A DNA stretch of 64,000 nucleotides. It comes from Paroedura picta. Its lineage: Eukaryota; Chordata; Lepidosauria; Squamata; Gekkonidae. The translations under genes were made by a program, and so were the position numbers. Below the pieces are notes generated by a model. The model had not been told where the DNA came from. It ran no database searches and saw nothing but the letters and a program-made list of their open reading frames with translations. The stretch lies in assembly GCF_049243985.1 (NCBI RefSeq), contig NC_135381.1:17843345-17907344 (forward strand). The letters run 5' to 3'. Below, piece by piece: positions 14,854 through 23,577 of the stretch (within the stretch, counting starts at the first letter, position 1; each line of letters begins with the position of its first letter).

Positions 14854-16417
14854 AGAGTGCTTTGAGGACAGTGGCAGCAGCACCGTTTGCTCATGTCCAT
14901 CAGCATCAACGCCACCGAAGACTTACACAACCCGTTTCAAATGTCCCAGCTTGGCAAATGGCCCACCCAATCTGCCACTAGTCTTTCCTCCTTTTCCCTT
15001 GCAAACAAGTGGGGCAGCAAAGCATCTTGATGTAATCACTGTAGCAGTGCTGGGTAAAAGCTATGAGAGACTGCCTGGTGGGTGACTTTCTTCCCCAGGG
15101 CACTCCTTGTTTACAAACACCCTTCAATGTACAGGATGGCCAGGTCCTGGCTCTGATTGCAGCACTTCTTGCAAAGATTGGTGTTTGACCCTTCAGTGCT
15201 TTGTCTGAGCCACGATTCATGAGGATTTGCCCCAGCAATTATTTTCATTACCAAGTTTTGACTCTGATAATAATACAGAGGAAAGAGAGAAGTTGAGAAG
15301 AAGAGAAGAAGGAGAGTTGGTTCTTATATGCCGCTTTTCTCTACCCGAAGGAGGCTCAAAACAGCTTACAATCGCCTTCCCATTCCTCTCCCCACCACAG
15401 ACACCCTGTGAGGTGGGTGAGGCTGAGAGAGCTCTGATATCACTGCCTTATCAGTGCCTTGGGGAGCCCAAGGTCACCCAGCTGGTTGCATGTGAGGGAG
15501 TGCAAAATCGAACCCGGCATGCCAGATTAGAAGTCTGCACTCCTAACTACTACATCAAACCTGGCTCTCACACCAAACTGAGCACATGTAAGTGGGTGAT
15601 TCCTTTTCTCACAGCCCAAACAAACTTGGGAAAACAAAAAGGTTTTTAGATGCATCAACATAGACAACTATAGTTCACAACTAAAGTGATGGGTTGAGCT
15701 GGACTACAGAAAACCCAGATATTCAAACAGTTTATACTAAGAATAAAGAACTTCTGAAAGAATATTGATCACTAACCAATTTCAATCTTTATTTCAAGGA
15801 AGAGTTTCTGTGTTTGCATCCATATGATAAACCTTCCTGGAAATACCTTTTTATTTACTAAAGCACTTGGAAGACTGGGGGACTGTCTACAGCAGGGATT
15901 CCCAACATGAGAGCTCCCCAGGGGTTAGGCAACCTTTCCCAGAAGTTCAGACAGCCACTGACATCACTAGACCTCACTGGAGCCCACTTCCCCTGTTGCT
16001 CTCCGGACTAATCTGTTTTTCCACAATGAAAACAGTAAGAGATCAATCGAACGACTGGCTGGCTTCCACACCCACTTCTGTGAAAAGGCTTGTCACTTCT
16101 TCTGGGGTTCCTCCAAGCCTGAAATATATATTCAGGGGGTCCTCCTTGCCAAAAAGCTTGATAAAGCTCCCCTGTCTTGTTTTTCTTTTTTAAAGCATTA
16201 ACGATGCAGAAGCGTTACTATCTGCTGCTCTTGTATGATTCCGGGGAGGGGCCGGTGTGAACTGGGCGAAAGGACACAGGGGAGCTACTGCATGGAGGTA
16301 GGTGGGTGGGTGGGAGGGAGAGGGGGGCCTCGGCTAAGCCGAAGGAGATGCAGGAGGGGCGCCGCGGGAGAGACTCACCTGGCGAGGGCGGTCCTCGGGC
16401 GGGGCGTCGCCAGCCAT
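2854..16417 (-). CDS. SLC2A11: Class II facilitative hexose transporter GLUT11, complete 12-exon CDS
   Basis: Twelve-pass membrane transporter that moves hexoses (glucose and fructose in the human protein) down their gradient. Coding exons, 5' to 3' on the minus strand: 16417-16379, 14593-14495, 14394-14234, 11305-11181, 9030-8901, 8405-8257, 7543-7356, 6523-6413, 5239-5138, 5037-4962, 4147-4020, 3054-2854. Phases agree at every junction and give 502 aa, close to the human length of about 500. Visible family marks are [10 protein letters not shown] in the first helix, sequon N53-E-T in the first outer loop, GRKK near residue 100, PESPR at 216-220, GRR at 342-344 and PETRGK at 463-468. The class I QLS motif is absent, as expected for class II. 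The tail ends in STML, compared with STEL in human GLUT11. The start [13 protein letters not shown] lies in a CpG-rich region and is followed by a GTGAGT donor. Exon 2 starts at ATTCAGGGT, matching IQGR of the human protein; a start 6 nt further in is possible. Exon 7 appears to end at a GC donor. Assignment to SLC2A11 rather than a sauropsid SLC2A11-like paralogue rests on similarity plus the neighbour DERL3. Confidence 0.96.
3055..3087. repeat. (GA)n microsatellite at SLC2A11 last acceptor
   Basis: Imperfect GA run which, on the minus strand, is the CT-rich pyrimidine tract ending CTCTCTCAG directly before the last SLC2A11 exon at 3054. Length changes would alter the splice tract. Confidence 0.8.
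3570..3960 (+). mobile_element. L2-type LINE fragment with 3' end
   Basis: Lies in the last SLC2A11 intron. Translation shows a damaged reverse-transcriptase segment ([14 protein letters not shown]-like), followed by the familiar 3' end TGTAAGCGGCCCTGAGACTC and a TAAATA-rich tail. Only the 3' part is kept. Confidence 0.7.
3966..3984. repeat. (TAA)n microsatellite
   Basis: Short AAT/TAA run directly after the L2-type 3' end, probably grown from its tail. Confidence 0.8.
4480..4570 (+). mobile_element. L2-type LINE 3' end remnant
   Basis: Contains TGACTCACTCTGGGTAATTCACC, then GAGAAAGGCAGACTATAAATAAATAATAA, the typical short 3' end of L2-like elements. Related ends occur at 21040-21115, 36510-36625 and 53630-53705. 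Confidence 0.5.
5890..6025. mobile_element. Fold-back hAT MITE, copy 2
   Basis: Palindrome with intact ends CAGGGGTAG and CTACCCCTG and the perfect 8-bp duplication CTCTAGGG at 5882-5889 and 6026-6033. The two arms pair almost without mismatch, so this is a young copy. It lies in an SLC2A11 intron. Confidence 0.93.
7350..7355 (-). other. Probable GC-type splice donor of SLC2A11 intron 7
   Basis: Read on the minus strand, the exon ends GGCAATGACTCG and the intron begins GCAAGT, the usual consensus of GC-AG introns. Splicing here joins Ser297 in phase 0 to ATG TAC of the next exon and gives GNDS-MYSYAS, colinear with human GNDS-VYAYAS. A GT lies 6 nt downstream and would also keep frame, adding Ala-Ser. 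The next exon has an ordinary pyrimidine-rich AG acceptor (CTCTCCCCAG). Confidence 0.6.
7782..8003 (-). mobile_element. tRNA-derived SINE, second family
   Basis: Minus-strand copy ending at a GAAGAG-type tail (GGAGGAGGAGGAG on plus). The body includes AGTCTCAAAGCGGCTTACAG and GACACCCTGTGAGGGAGGTG on plus. The tRNA head is cut short. Further copies are at 9272, 10631, 10791, 15301 and 22480. Confidence 0.75.
9272..9548 (+). mobile_element. tRNA-derived SINE, second family, nearly complete
   Basis: Head AGAGCCAGCTTGGTGTAGTGG is followed by a pol III A box and a B box (GGGTTTGAATCC). The body includes GGTGACC/GATGACCTTGGGCTCACC and ends in a CTTCTTCTTCCTCC tail. It is the best full-length copy of the family in the window. 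Confidence 0.8.
9685..9720. repeat. (CTCA)n microsatellite
   Basis: About nine uninterrupted tetranucleotide units in an SLC2A11 intron. Confidence 0.95.
9881..9898. repeat. (AT)n microsatellite
   Basis: Nine AT units, no interruption. Confidence 0.9.
10631..11021 (-). mobile_element. Two head-to-tail copies of the second tRNA-derived SINE
   Basis: A first, shortened unit (10631 to about 10790) is followed by a second full unit (to 11021) in the same minus orientation. Both carry the AAGCGGCTTCCA-like segment and ACACCCTGTGAGG. This is a dimer or an insertion of one copy beside the other. Confidence 0.7.
12060..13019 (+). mobile_element. CR1/L3-type LINE, 3' portion
   Basis: Contains a reverse-transcriptase C-terminal remnant ([12 protein letters not shown]-like frame) and a long 3' region with CTAGATGGACCAGTGGTCTG and ATCCAGCAGG, ending in the octamer-type tail TTCTTATGTTATG. 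The frame is broken many times. Confidence 0.75.
13021..13262 (+). mobile_element. MIR-like tRNA SINE
   Basis: GAGAGCCAGTACAATATGGTGG, a B box with GGTTCAAATTCCC, then TGACCTTGGGCCAGTCAC and CTCACAGGGTTGTTGTGAGGATAA, the hallmark MIR/CORE-type arrangement. Abuts the CR1 tail. Confidence 0.7.
14791..14855. repeat. Compound (CT)n(CA)n microsatellite
   Basis: About 19 CT units with one interruption, followed by about 12 CA units, in SLC2A11 intron 1. Confidence 0.95.
15301..15569 (-). mobile_element. tRNA-derived SINE, second family
   Basis: Minus-strand near-complete copy. On plus it runs from a GAAGAGAAGAAGGAG tail to ACTACATCAAACCTGGCTCTC, the reverse of the tRNA-like head. A B box reverse (AATCGAACCCGG) is visible. 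Confidence 0.75.
15895..16172. mobile_element. hAT-like nonautonomous element
   Basis: Ends CAGGGATTCCCAACATGAG and GATAAAGCTCCCCTG match the CAG...CTG layout of hAT repeats, and the body resembles hAT elements with GTTCCTCCAAGCCTG. Target duplications are not clear, so boundaries are approximate. Confidence 0.45.
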
Positions 16418-16640
16418 GAGACGGGACTCCGGCCAGGATGCGGGAGAGACTGCGGCGGGGACAGGTGCCGGTAGGACGGGCAGCGCCTCGAGCCCCGCCT
16501 CCAGCGTGGGAGAGCCAATCGGGACGGAAGGCGGACCCGGGCCGCTCTCCTCCCGCAACTACGGCGTATGGGAGCACGTGCGCAAGGCCGGCATCGCTGT
16601 GCAGGGCGCGTCCAGCCTTTGCGAGGCTCCAGTGCAGGGG
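16220..16640 (-). promoter_or_regulatory. CpG-rich start region of SLC2A11
   Basis: A GC- and CpG-dense block surrounds the first coding exon (16379-16417). It holds an inverted CCAAT box (CCAAT on plus at 16515-16519) about 100 bp upstream of the ATG and no TATA box that I can see. The fold-back hAT MITE at 16635 inserted at its upstream edge. Confidence 0.6.
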
Positions 16641-16743
16641 TAGTCAAATTGGGGCTCTCCAGATGTCCATGGACTACAATTCCCATTTCTCATGGGAATT
16701 GTAGTCCATGGACATCTGGAGGGCCCCAGTTTGACTACCCCTG
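16635..16743. mobile_element. Fold-back hAT MITE, copy 3, in the SLC2A11 start region
   Basis: A 109-bp, internally shortened palindrome with perfect 8-bp duplication CTCCAGTG (16627-16634 and 16744-16751). The centre TTCCCATTTCTCATGGGAA is a tight hairpin turn. It lies 218 bp upstream of the SLC2A11 ATG, at the edge of the CpG island. Confidence 0.93.
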
Positions 16744-17074
16744 CTCCAGTGGCTCTGGGACTTATTGGCATGCGCCAGCGGGGACTGCCTCGTGGCTGTT
16801 TCCGCCTCAGCCGGAGGATTTCCTTGGCCAGCAGCCGGCGAGCCTCTGTCTGCTGCTCCTCCTGGATATTTCGGGTCTGTGTGTGTGTGTGGAATGAGAG
16901 GAGCGAGCTATGAGTGGGAAACCTCGACAAAGTGCAGAAGACAGTGCAAATGGAGAGCTCAAAGCTGGTTGTAGACTGCATCTCCCCGCGGCCTTTGCTG
17001 TCCCGTTTCCCGGGAGTCCGGCTTTGCGCTGTCTCCCACCTCCCCCGGCCGGTTTATCCATGTAGCACATGGAT

Positions 17075-18112
17075 AAAGGTATAGGTATCCCCTGTGCAAG
17101 CACCAAGTCATGTCTGACCCTTGGATATTTATAAATGATTTGGATGAAGGCAGAGAGGGGGTACTTATTAAATTTCCAGATGACACTGAATTGGGAGGGG
17201 TCGCAAACACACCAGAAAGACAGAATCAGGATACAGGATGAACTTGATAGGCTCGAGAAGTGGGCTAAACTAAATAGAATGAAATTCAGTAGGGACAAAT
17301 GTAAAGTTCTGCATTTAGGTAGGAAATATCATACACATCACGATAGGATGGGCGAGACTTGGCATTAGTACATGTGAAAAGGATTTGGGGGGCCTTAGTA
17401 CAGTGGTCCGCAAGCTTTCGCCCGCTTCGGACCGCTGCAGCGTAGTGGGTGGAGAGGGCGGCCCGGGGTCCTGCACACGAGCAGCAGCCCCCACGCAAAC
17501 GCGCATGCGCGTTTGCGCCGCCGCCATGCCAACGGCTGCGGCTCCCCCTCCCGGCCACCAGCAAATCAGCCGCTAAAGCAAGCTTCTCTTCCCTCCCCTC
17601 CCGAAATAAGAAGCTTGCCGGGCCACGAGCTAATCGGCCGCTTTGGCGTCCGATTTGCTCGCAGCCTGGCAAGCTTCGGGGGGGGGAGGGAAGAAGGAGC
17701 CGCGGCCTGGCACCGGGCCGCAACCCGCGGGTTGGGGACCACTGTCTTAGTAGACCAGATACTGAACATGAGTCAGCGGTGTGACTCGGTGGCTAAGAAG
17801 AAACTGGATTCTGGGCTGTATTAAAAGAAGTATAGTGTCCAGATCAACCCAGGTGAGGTTACCACTAGAATACGCTCTGGTAAGACCTTTCTTGGAGTAC
17901 TGTATTCAATTTTGGGCTCCACAACTGAAGGAAGATGTAGGGAAACATGTCCAGAAGAGGGCTACGAAGATGGCAAAGGGTTTGGAGACCAAGTCGTTTG
18001 AGGAAGGATTGAGGGAGCTTGGTCTGTTTAGCCTGGAGATAAGACGACTAAGAAATGATAGCCATCTTCAAGGACTCTCTGAGCCTCGTGAGGCTGCAAT
18101 GATTCTGATATG
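17075..18112 (+). mobile_element. CR1-like LINE reverse-transcriptase fragment, interrupted by a hAT, behind a SINE tail fragment
   Basis: 17075-17126 is a fragment of the Sauria-type SINE 3' end (GGTATCCCCTGTGCAAGC). From about 17127 the frames show a non-LTR reverse transcriptase: LDRLEKWAKLNRMKFSRDKC-type and CKVLHLGRK before the hAT at 17401-17744, and [17 protein letters not shown] plus [15 protein letters not shown] after it. The LINE is truncated at both ends and its frame is broken. Confidence 0.75.
17401..17744. mobile_element. GC-rich hAT element nested in the LINE
   Basis: Ends CAGTGGTCCGCAAGC and GTTGGGGACCACTG, flanked by 8-bp duplications CCTTAGTA / TCTTAGTA (17393-17400, 17745-17752; one mismatch). 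The interior is CpG-rich, with a perfect 24-bp palindrome at 17494-17517 centred on GCGCATGCGC. No transposase frame. Confidence 0.85.
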
Positions 18113-18828
18113 AAACACCCTCGGTCTACTTGTGATTGCCAGTGGGAAAGTTCCACACACACCAAATGCAGAGGGCACAATCCTGCATGTCTTTCATTGA
18201 CTCAAAAATAATATTATGTGCAGGAGTACTACCAATGTGCAGAAATGTCCCTCAGCCTGAATTGAGCTGAGGCTGTAGCACTAAACAGCAGCTGCTGCGT
18301 CCTCAGGAATTCTAGGGCTGGGAAACTCCACTGTCCCCTTTTCGCTCTTTGAATTCAGGGGAGGGATGAAGCCAGCACACCCTGGCTTCTCTCTCAAGCC
18401 AACATAGCACCTGCCTTGTTGTTTATGGGCCAGGATGAGCTTTTTACAGTATTAAAAAGGGGCTAATTTCAAAGGGAAATGTAAGGAAATGTAGATGTTC
18501 AATGTCATTTAATAAATGTAATCAATTTGATTGCTGGACTCTGCCTGTATTGTGAACCTACTATTTCTTAATCTGTTGTGTTAAAATGAAGTAAAACTGA
18601 TTTTTTTTAAAGAAAGTGAACCTCAGGTTTTTTTAAATTCCTAGCAGTAGCACTTTTGGTATCCCTTTCTCCCGGTATCTGTGATAAAATTTAATTTTTA
18701 TTGAAAAGTATACTGACATTTGTCAAGAGCTTTCCAATTAATTTTTGTTATACTTGTCTTTTTTATACCCTGCAAACTCACTTCTCTCAACCTCTTTTCT
18801 TTTTTCAATAAAAATGCTTGCTTGAGGA

Positions 18829-18970
18829 CAATGTTCATTATAAATGGCTAAAGGTTCCCGGACTTATGGAATGCATACAATTGCTTACTTGTTTGTGTAC
18901 AATGTTCATTATAAGTAGCTAAAAGCTCCTGAACTATTGAATGCATACAATTTAGGACTCTAAATAATTC
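18829..18970. repeat. Two-unit tandem duplication, about 71 bp each
   Basis: CAATGTTCATTATAAATGGC at 18829 recurs as CAATGTTCATTATAAGTAGC at 18900. Both units run on to GAATGCATACAATT, with several differences between them. Confidence 0.8.
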
Positions 18971-20526
18971 ATAAATGCTGAAACAGGTTCCTGTTTTTAT
19001 CAACTGAAGTTCTAAAAAACTTTTCTGGGTCTCCTCTAGTTTCATAGCCCGACCTGAAAATGTGGTAACTTCCACCTTGTAAGAAAAGAGTGCCCATATA
19101 TAGGTGTAAGGAATTGTTAGTACGGAGGATAATTATAGCTACTGAGTTCTCCTCTGCTATCCCCTTGGTCTTTCTTTGATGAGCTGATCAACAGAAGGAT
19201 CATACCCCCTCTTCATCCGGGGCCTGCCACTTCTGATATTGTAGGGTTTTAACAAAGGCATGGAAAAAAAGCTAAATATATGATAAATTTTAAACGGAAT
19301 CTTTGTCTCAAGTTTGAGATAAAGACGGGCAGACCTCAAAAGGTTGGAGGTGACTGTGCTAAATGACTCCTACCCTTGACCAGGCTATGCCAGTTAATTT
19401 ATATACATAACTGCATACATCTGATCCTTCTAAACTTTCATATGTTACATGCATCATCACCCCAGTGAAAAAAACAGGGATTAAGACACTTTCTTTTTCA
19501 TGTAGCAGCCCGTAATGGCACTACAAGATTTGGGCTCTATTAAACTTGGAACTTTGACAAGAGTCAGGATTAAGAGATAATTATTTTTTAAAATCTTCTG
19601 GAACTATACCAAATACTCTTTGGCTTTTCTAATCTGGTAGATTAACCTGTTTGCATTCCCATCAGATTAAAGAGACACAAATTGTAAAGTTGTTCTGCCC
19701 CCCATCCCTCCATTCTTCCCCAAGCCTCTGATTCTAGAAGGAACCGCTTGAAAGGAAATTCATGAAAGCAAATGTGTAAAACGTACCACCCGTAGTAGTT
19801 TGTTCATTCTGCTGTAGGTCTGTGCTAGTCCAGGAAAAGTCTTGCAGGATTACTTGAACTTCAAGGGCAAGAATGTATCTATTTAGTCAACCATTATATG
19901 CTCTTGTGAACACTTCACTTGGCAGGTGGGGCACCTGCAAGTGAGAATTTATTGACACATAAACAGGCCATGAACAATTATTAGAGAGTTTAGGAAACAC
20001 ACTGGCTGGGTTCTGAGGCCTCTTAAAGTATGTATGATTGGATTTCACAATAACTACTGCTGCAAATTTGGCTTTTCTCCATATCAGGAACAGTAGCCAG
20101 AGTATTTGCTCATTTGAATCTTTCGAAAGTTTGGACTTGGTAAGGATACACAACACTGAAAAGCTGGTCAAGTCCTAAGAGCTGCAATCTGAATTTTTTT
20201 TTTATAGAAATATTTTGTCAGCTTTACGGCATTCAGATATGTGAATTTTGTACACCACTTTCCTCTCTTGTTGGTGATAAACCATTAAACCCACACACTG
20301 TGACTTGAGGGCTGTTTTTCTGGCGGGGGGGGGGGGGCATGAGCATACGTACATAGTAATTGCTGATTTAAAAAATGCAGGACGTGCTTCCTGCCTGTCT
20401 CCGGATCCAAGCACTGGAACTGAAAGGTTCAAAAAAACATTTCCATCAGGAGGAACAACTATAACCAGAAAGCAATGATTTGACCCAGGGCTGCCTATAC
20501 TCTATGTCACTGTGTTTCCTATACAT

Positions 20527-20882
20527 CAGTGGTTCTCAACCTTCCTGATGCAGCAACCCTTTAATACAGTTCCTCATGTTGTGGTGACCCCCAACCATAA
20601 AATTACACAAGTGTTCTTTCACAGAAATTAAACCAAAACTGACCGATGACGTGAAGATCCATTGTTCATGATTGTATATAAACTGGTTTTTTTCTGGGGT
20701 TTCTCAGTGCAGTTCTGCCTCTTGTTCCACCATGCCAATCCCACTCTTTGCTGCTCCAGGCAGATGAACTCTCTATCTCGATCTACCCTGCAAGGCTGTT
20801 GTGTGGATGGTGCCCCCCTGGCCAAGCTGCCAGCCCTGCCACAACCCCTGTGAAGTCCCGACCCCCAGGTTGAGAACCACTG
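20527..20882. mobile_element. SPIN-like nonautonomous hAT transposon
   Basis: Begins CAGTGGTTCTCAACCTTCC and ends CAGGTTGAGAACCACTG, with perfect 8-bp duplications CTATACAT at 20519-20526 and 20883-20890. The first 100 bp (ACCCTTTAATACAGTTCCTC, GACCCCCAACCATAAAATTA) are as I recall for SPIN and rodent URR1 elements. The centre (about 20655-20830) is unlike the SPIN consensus I know. Confidence 0.8.
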
Positions 20883-21135
20883 CTATACATTATCTATTTG
20901 TTGTATTATCCTCCTCTTACTGTTGTCTACTTTTGAAATTGCATTTTCTGCATCACTTGACATATTAAATCTGAAGCTTTCTGCTCTATTTCTAACTGTT
21001 GTAATACTGGTTCTTTTGCTTTGCTTGTTAGAGCTCTCATGTTATTTCATTACTTGGTTTTGCTACATGTAATCTGCCCTGAGTCTCATTGAGAAAGGCA
21101 GATTATAAAGTAAACAAGCAAACTCAGGTCTTCCA

Positions 21136-21320
21136 ATAAAACAAAATCAGAGTCCAGTGGGACCAACAAAGATTTATTCAAGGCGTGAGTTTTCGAGTGT
21201 AAGCACTCTTCCTCATACTATCTTGCACTCGAAAGCTCACACCTTGAATAAATCTTTGCTGGTCGTAAAGGTGCCACTGATTCTGTTTTATTGTGCTGCT
21301 TCAGACCAACACGGCTACCC
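21136..21320. mobile_element. Interspersed repeat with internal inverted arms
   Basis: AAAGATTTATTCAAGGCGTG is followed by CGAGTGTAAGCACTC and, inverted, CACTCGAAAGCTCACACCTTG and AATAAATCTTTG. Similar GGCACCTTTAAGACCAGC segments occur at 40057-40130 (SMARCB1 5' flank) and, more weakly, at 3480-3545 and 22100-22190. Class not determined. Confidence 0.5.
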
Positions 21321-22479
21321 ACTTGAATCAAGTCTTCCAACCTCAACTCTGTTATTCTGCTTTCAGATAATTGATGAAAAGAACATGGTTCCTGTACTGT
21401 GCCTTACTAAGCCTACCTTTGGACTATGGGCTGTTTTAAAGGCCACATAAATGTCTGCGGCACTTTCTGTGTAATGGATAGGCAAGTGAAGCTTTTGTTT
21501 CTTCACAACTGGGTGCAATGGATTCCTACCAAAGAAAACAAAGACAACTGAAGACATGGAAGTTTCTTATTAACCTTCTTCAAGGAAGCTGCTCAGAACA
21601 AAAATCCTGCAAAAGAATAATGTGAATAGCCCAGGTACTATAATAGTCAAGGGGTCAGGATAGGACAAGAGAAACTTACGTTGAAGTGCCCATTTGGATG
21701 CAAAGCTCACTGGCTAACTTTAAGCCACTTGCTCTTTCAACCTAACCTATCCCACCAGATAAAACAGAGGAGTGAAGAATCATGTACATCACCACAAGCT
21801 TCCCAATGAAAGGGAATTTTCACCTAAAACACACTGCTGTATTCTCACCTTTCTCTCCTACGTAATAGGAATGAGCTAATCTGCATTGTTCCCTATGCCC
21901 TGACATTTCACTGCTAAGCCACTATGTTTCCAGATGATGGATTTGCAAGAAATATTCACCCTAATTAAGGGCAAAAATTTGGAAGTGACTATTAAAGATC
22001 AAAACAATAATGTTGGGAAAGACAGTTGAGATTAAGATTCTTTGACAAAAAGTTAATTGAAATGACTAAAGTTATAACCCGAAACTGAGTAAGCCTCATC
22101 AGTGCTAAAAACAAAGTGAAGTCTTGTGGTTCTTTGATACCAAACAGATTTATTGAGGTAGAAACTGATGCAGGTCAGAGTCCCCTTCAGCAGATCTATG
22201 AAGAAAATCATGACAAACAATGTGACAGGAGGCTATGAAATGCAAGGTTGTACAGCAATGCTAAATATATCATGAGCCCAAGGGGAGAGCAGCCAGAAAT
22301 GAGTAGCCAGCTCACAATGATTAATTCCTGATGTCCATGTCATCTAAATGGGGATAAGGTAATAACATATAGAAGTAACATATAGAAACCTTCCAGGCAT
22401 TTAAAGAGGTTGTAGGATCATTGGAAAACAGAACAAACAAAGGGGTCTTTGAGAAGAATACAAAGACAGGTCCTTAATG

Positions 22480-22665
22480 CTTGGGGAAGTGGTTAGGAGT
22501 GCGGACTTCTAATCTAACAAACTGGGTTTAATTCTGCGCTCCCCCACATGCAACCAGCTGGGTGACCTTGGACTTGCCACAGCACTGATAGAGCTGTTCT
22601 AACTGGGCTCTCTCAGCCTCACCCACCTCACAGGGTGTCTGTTGTGGGGAGAGGAAAGGGAAGTG
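22480..22665 (+). mobile_element. tRNA-derived SINE, second family, 3'-truncated
   Basis: TGGTTAGGAGTGCGGACTTC and the B box GGGTTTAATTC are recognisable. It runs to AGGAAAGGGAAGTG and then passes directly into half of a fold-back MITE. Confidence 0.7.
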
Positions 22666-22733
22666 AATGCTGGCAGGGGCTCCTGGGAATTGTAGTCCAT
22701 GGACATCTGGAGGACCGCAGTTTGACTACCCCT
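22666..22733. mobile_element. Fold-back hAT MITE, copy 4, right half only
   Basis: AATGCTGGCAGGGGCTCCTG through GTTTGACTACCCCT. The left arm has been replaced by SINE sequence, which suggests a deletion or recombination at the palindrome centre. Confidence 0.8.
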
Positions 22734-22930
22734 ATAACAGATGCTTAAGAATACAACTTTTTCCTTTGGTCGGGGATCTCCAGCGCACCCCGAAAATCCC
22801 CTAGGGAGGAAAATGGATAGTCAAGCCCCTTTCGTCTACTACACGCTACACACTAGAGATCCCAGAAGTATGTTTGGCCGCTCTTAGACCAAGAGCCCCG
22901 CCAATACCCTCACTGGGCACTACATCTAAA

Positions 22931-22950
22931 TCAATCAATCAATCAATCAA
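22931..22950. repeat. (TCAA)n microsatellite
   Basis: Five tetranucleotide units. Confidence 0.85.
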
Positions 22951-23049
22951 CCAATAGCTACAAGCAAGGCAGGAAGAGCAACGCCCGAGGAAGGGAGGAA
23001 ACCAAGAGCAGAGGGTGGGGAAGTGACGATGCAGAACACCAGAGCAAGG

Positions 23050-23577
23050 GAAACCGAGTGAGGTCAGCTGCCTTCCTTCCGAGCCTCCCCGTTCACGCGC
23101 CGCCGATCCTTTCTTCCTTACCGCTTCTACAGCAACTCCTCTCCATGGCAACCGCGACACCTTTCGCGAGAGCCCGTCTCCATTTCCACCCTTCCCGCTC
23201 ATTGGCCACTCGCCTGTTGTCAGCGCACACGTGTGCCTTTCTTCTCTCGACACAACATGAACCACGCGCCGGATCCGCGCGACTTGATTGGTCGGGGCGC
23301 CTGTCGCTCTTTTCTTCCGACCGCCCCGTTGTCAGAGACTTGGCCAATAGCTCGAGCCCTTTCCTAGCCAGGCTTTTCCGGGTTGAAGCCGGCGGGGGCA
23401 AGGCGGGAGCGCGGCGACGAGGCTCGGCGCTCCTTGGCTGGGCTTTCCCGGGGGGGATGTTGCTCCTCGCCTTGTGATTGGCCTGAAACCGGGAGGGGGG
23501 GGGGGAAAAAAGAAAATCGTGGGGTGCTCTTAAAGAGCCCCCCCGCCTTGGCTTGCCTGCCTCACCATCTCCCGGCC
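23050..23577 (+). promoter_or_regulatory. DERL3 promoter, CpG-rich with four CCAAT boxes
   Basis: CpG-dense region directly upstream of the DERL3 ATG. ATTGG/CCAAT pentamers lie at 23201, 23287, 23344 and 23478. A 12-bp palindrome GCACACGTGTGC, with an ACGT core and E-box, lies near 23224-23235. Derlin-3 is a known target of the unfolded protein response, but I could not find an exact CCAAT-N9-CCACG element. Confidence 0.6.

Larger units (their letters stand above)
16418..23049. other. Intergenic region between SLC2A11 and DERL3
   Basis: Head-to-head spacer of about 6.6 kb. It contains the MITE at 16635, the nested LINE/hAT at 17075-18112, a SPIN-like hAT at 20527, a repeat of the AAGACCAACAAGATTTATTC type at 21136-21320 and 22100-22210, and a SINE with a half MITE at 22480-22733. 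I see no exon of a further gene at 18113-20500. Confidence 0.6.
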
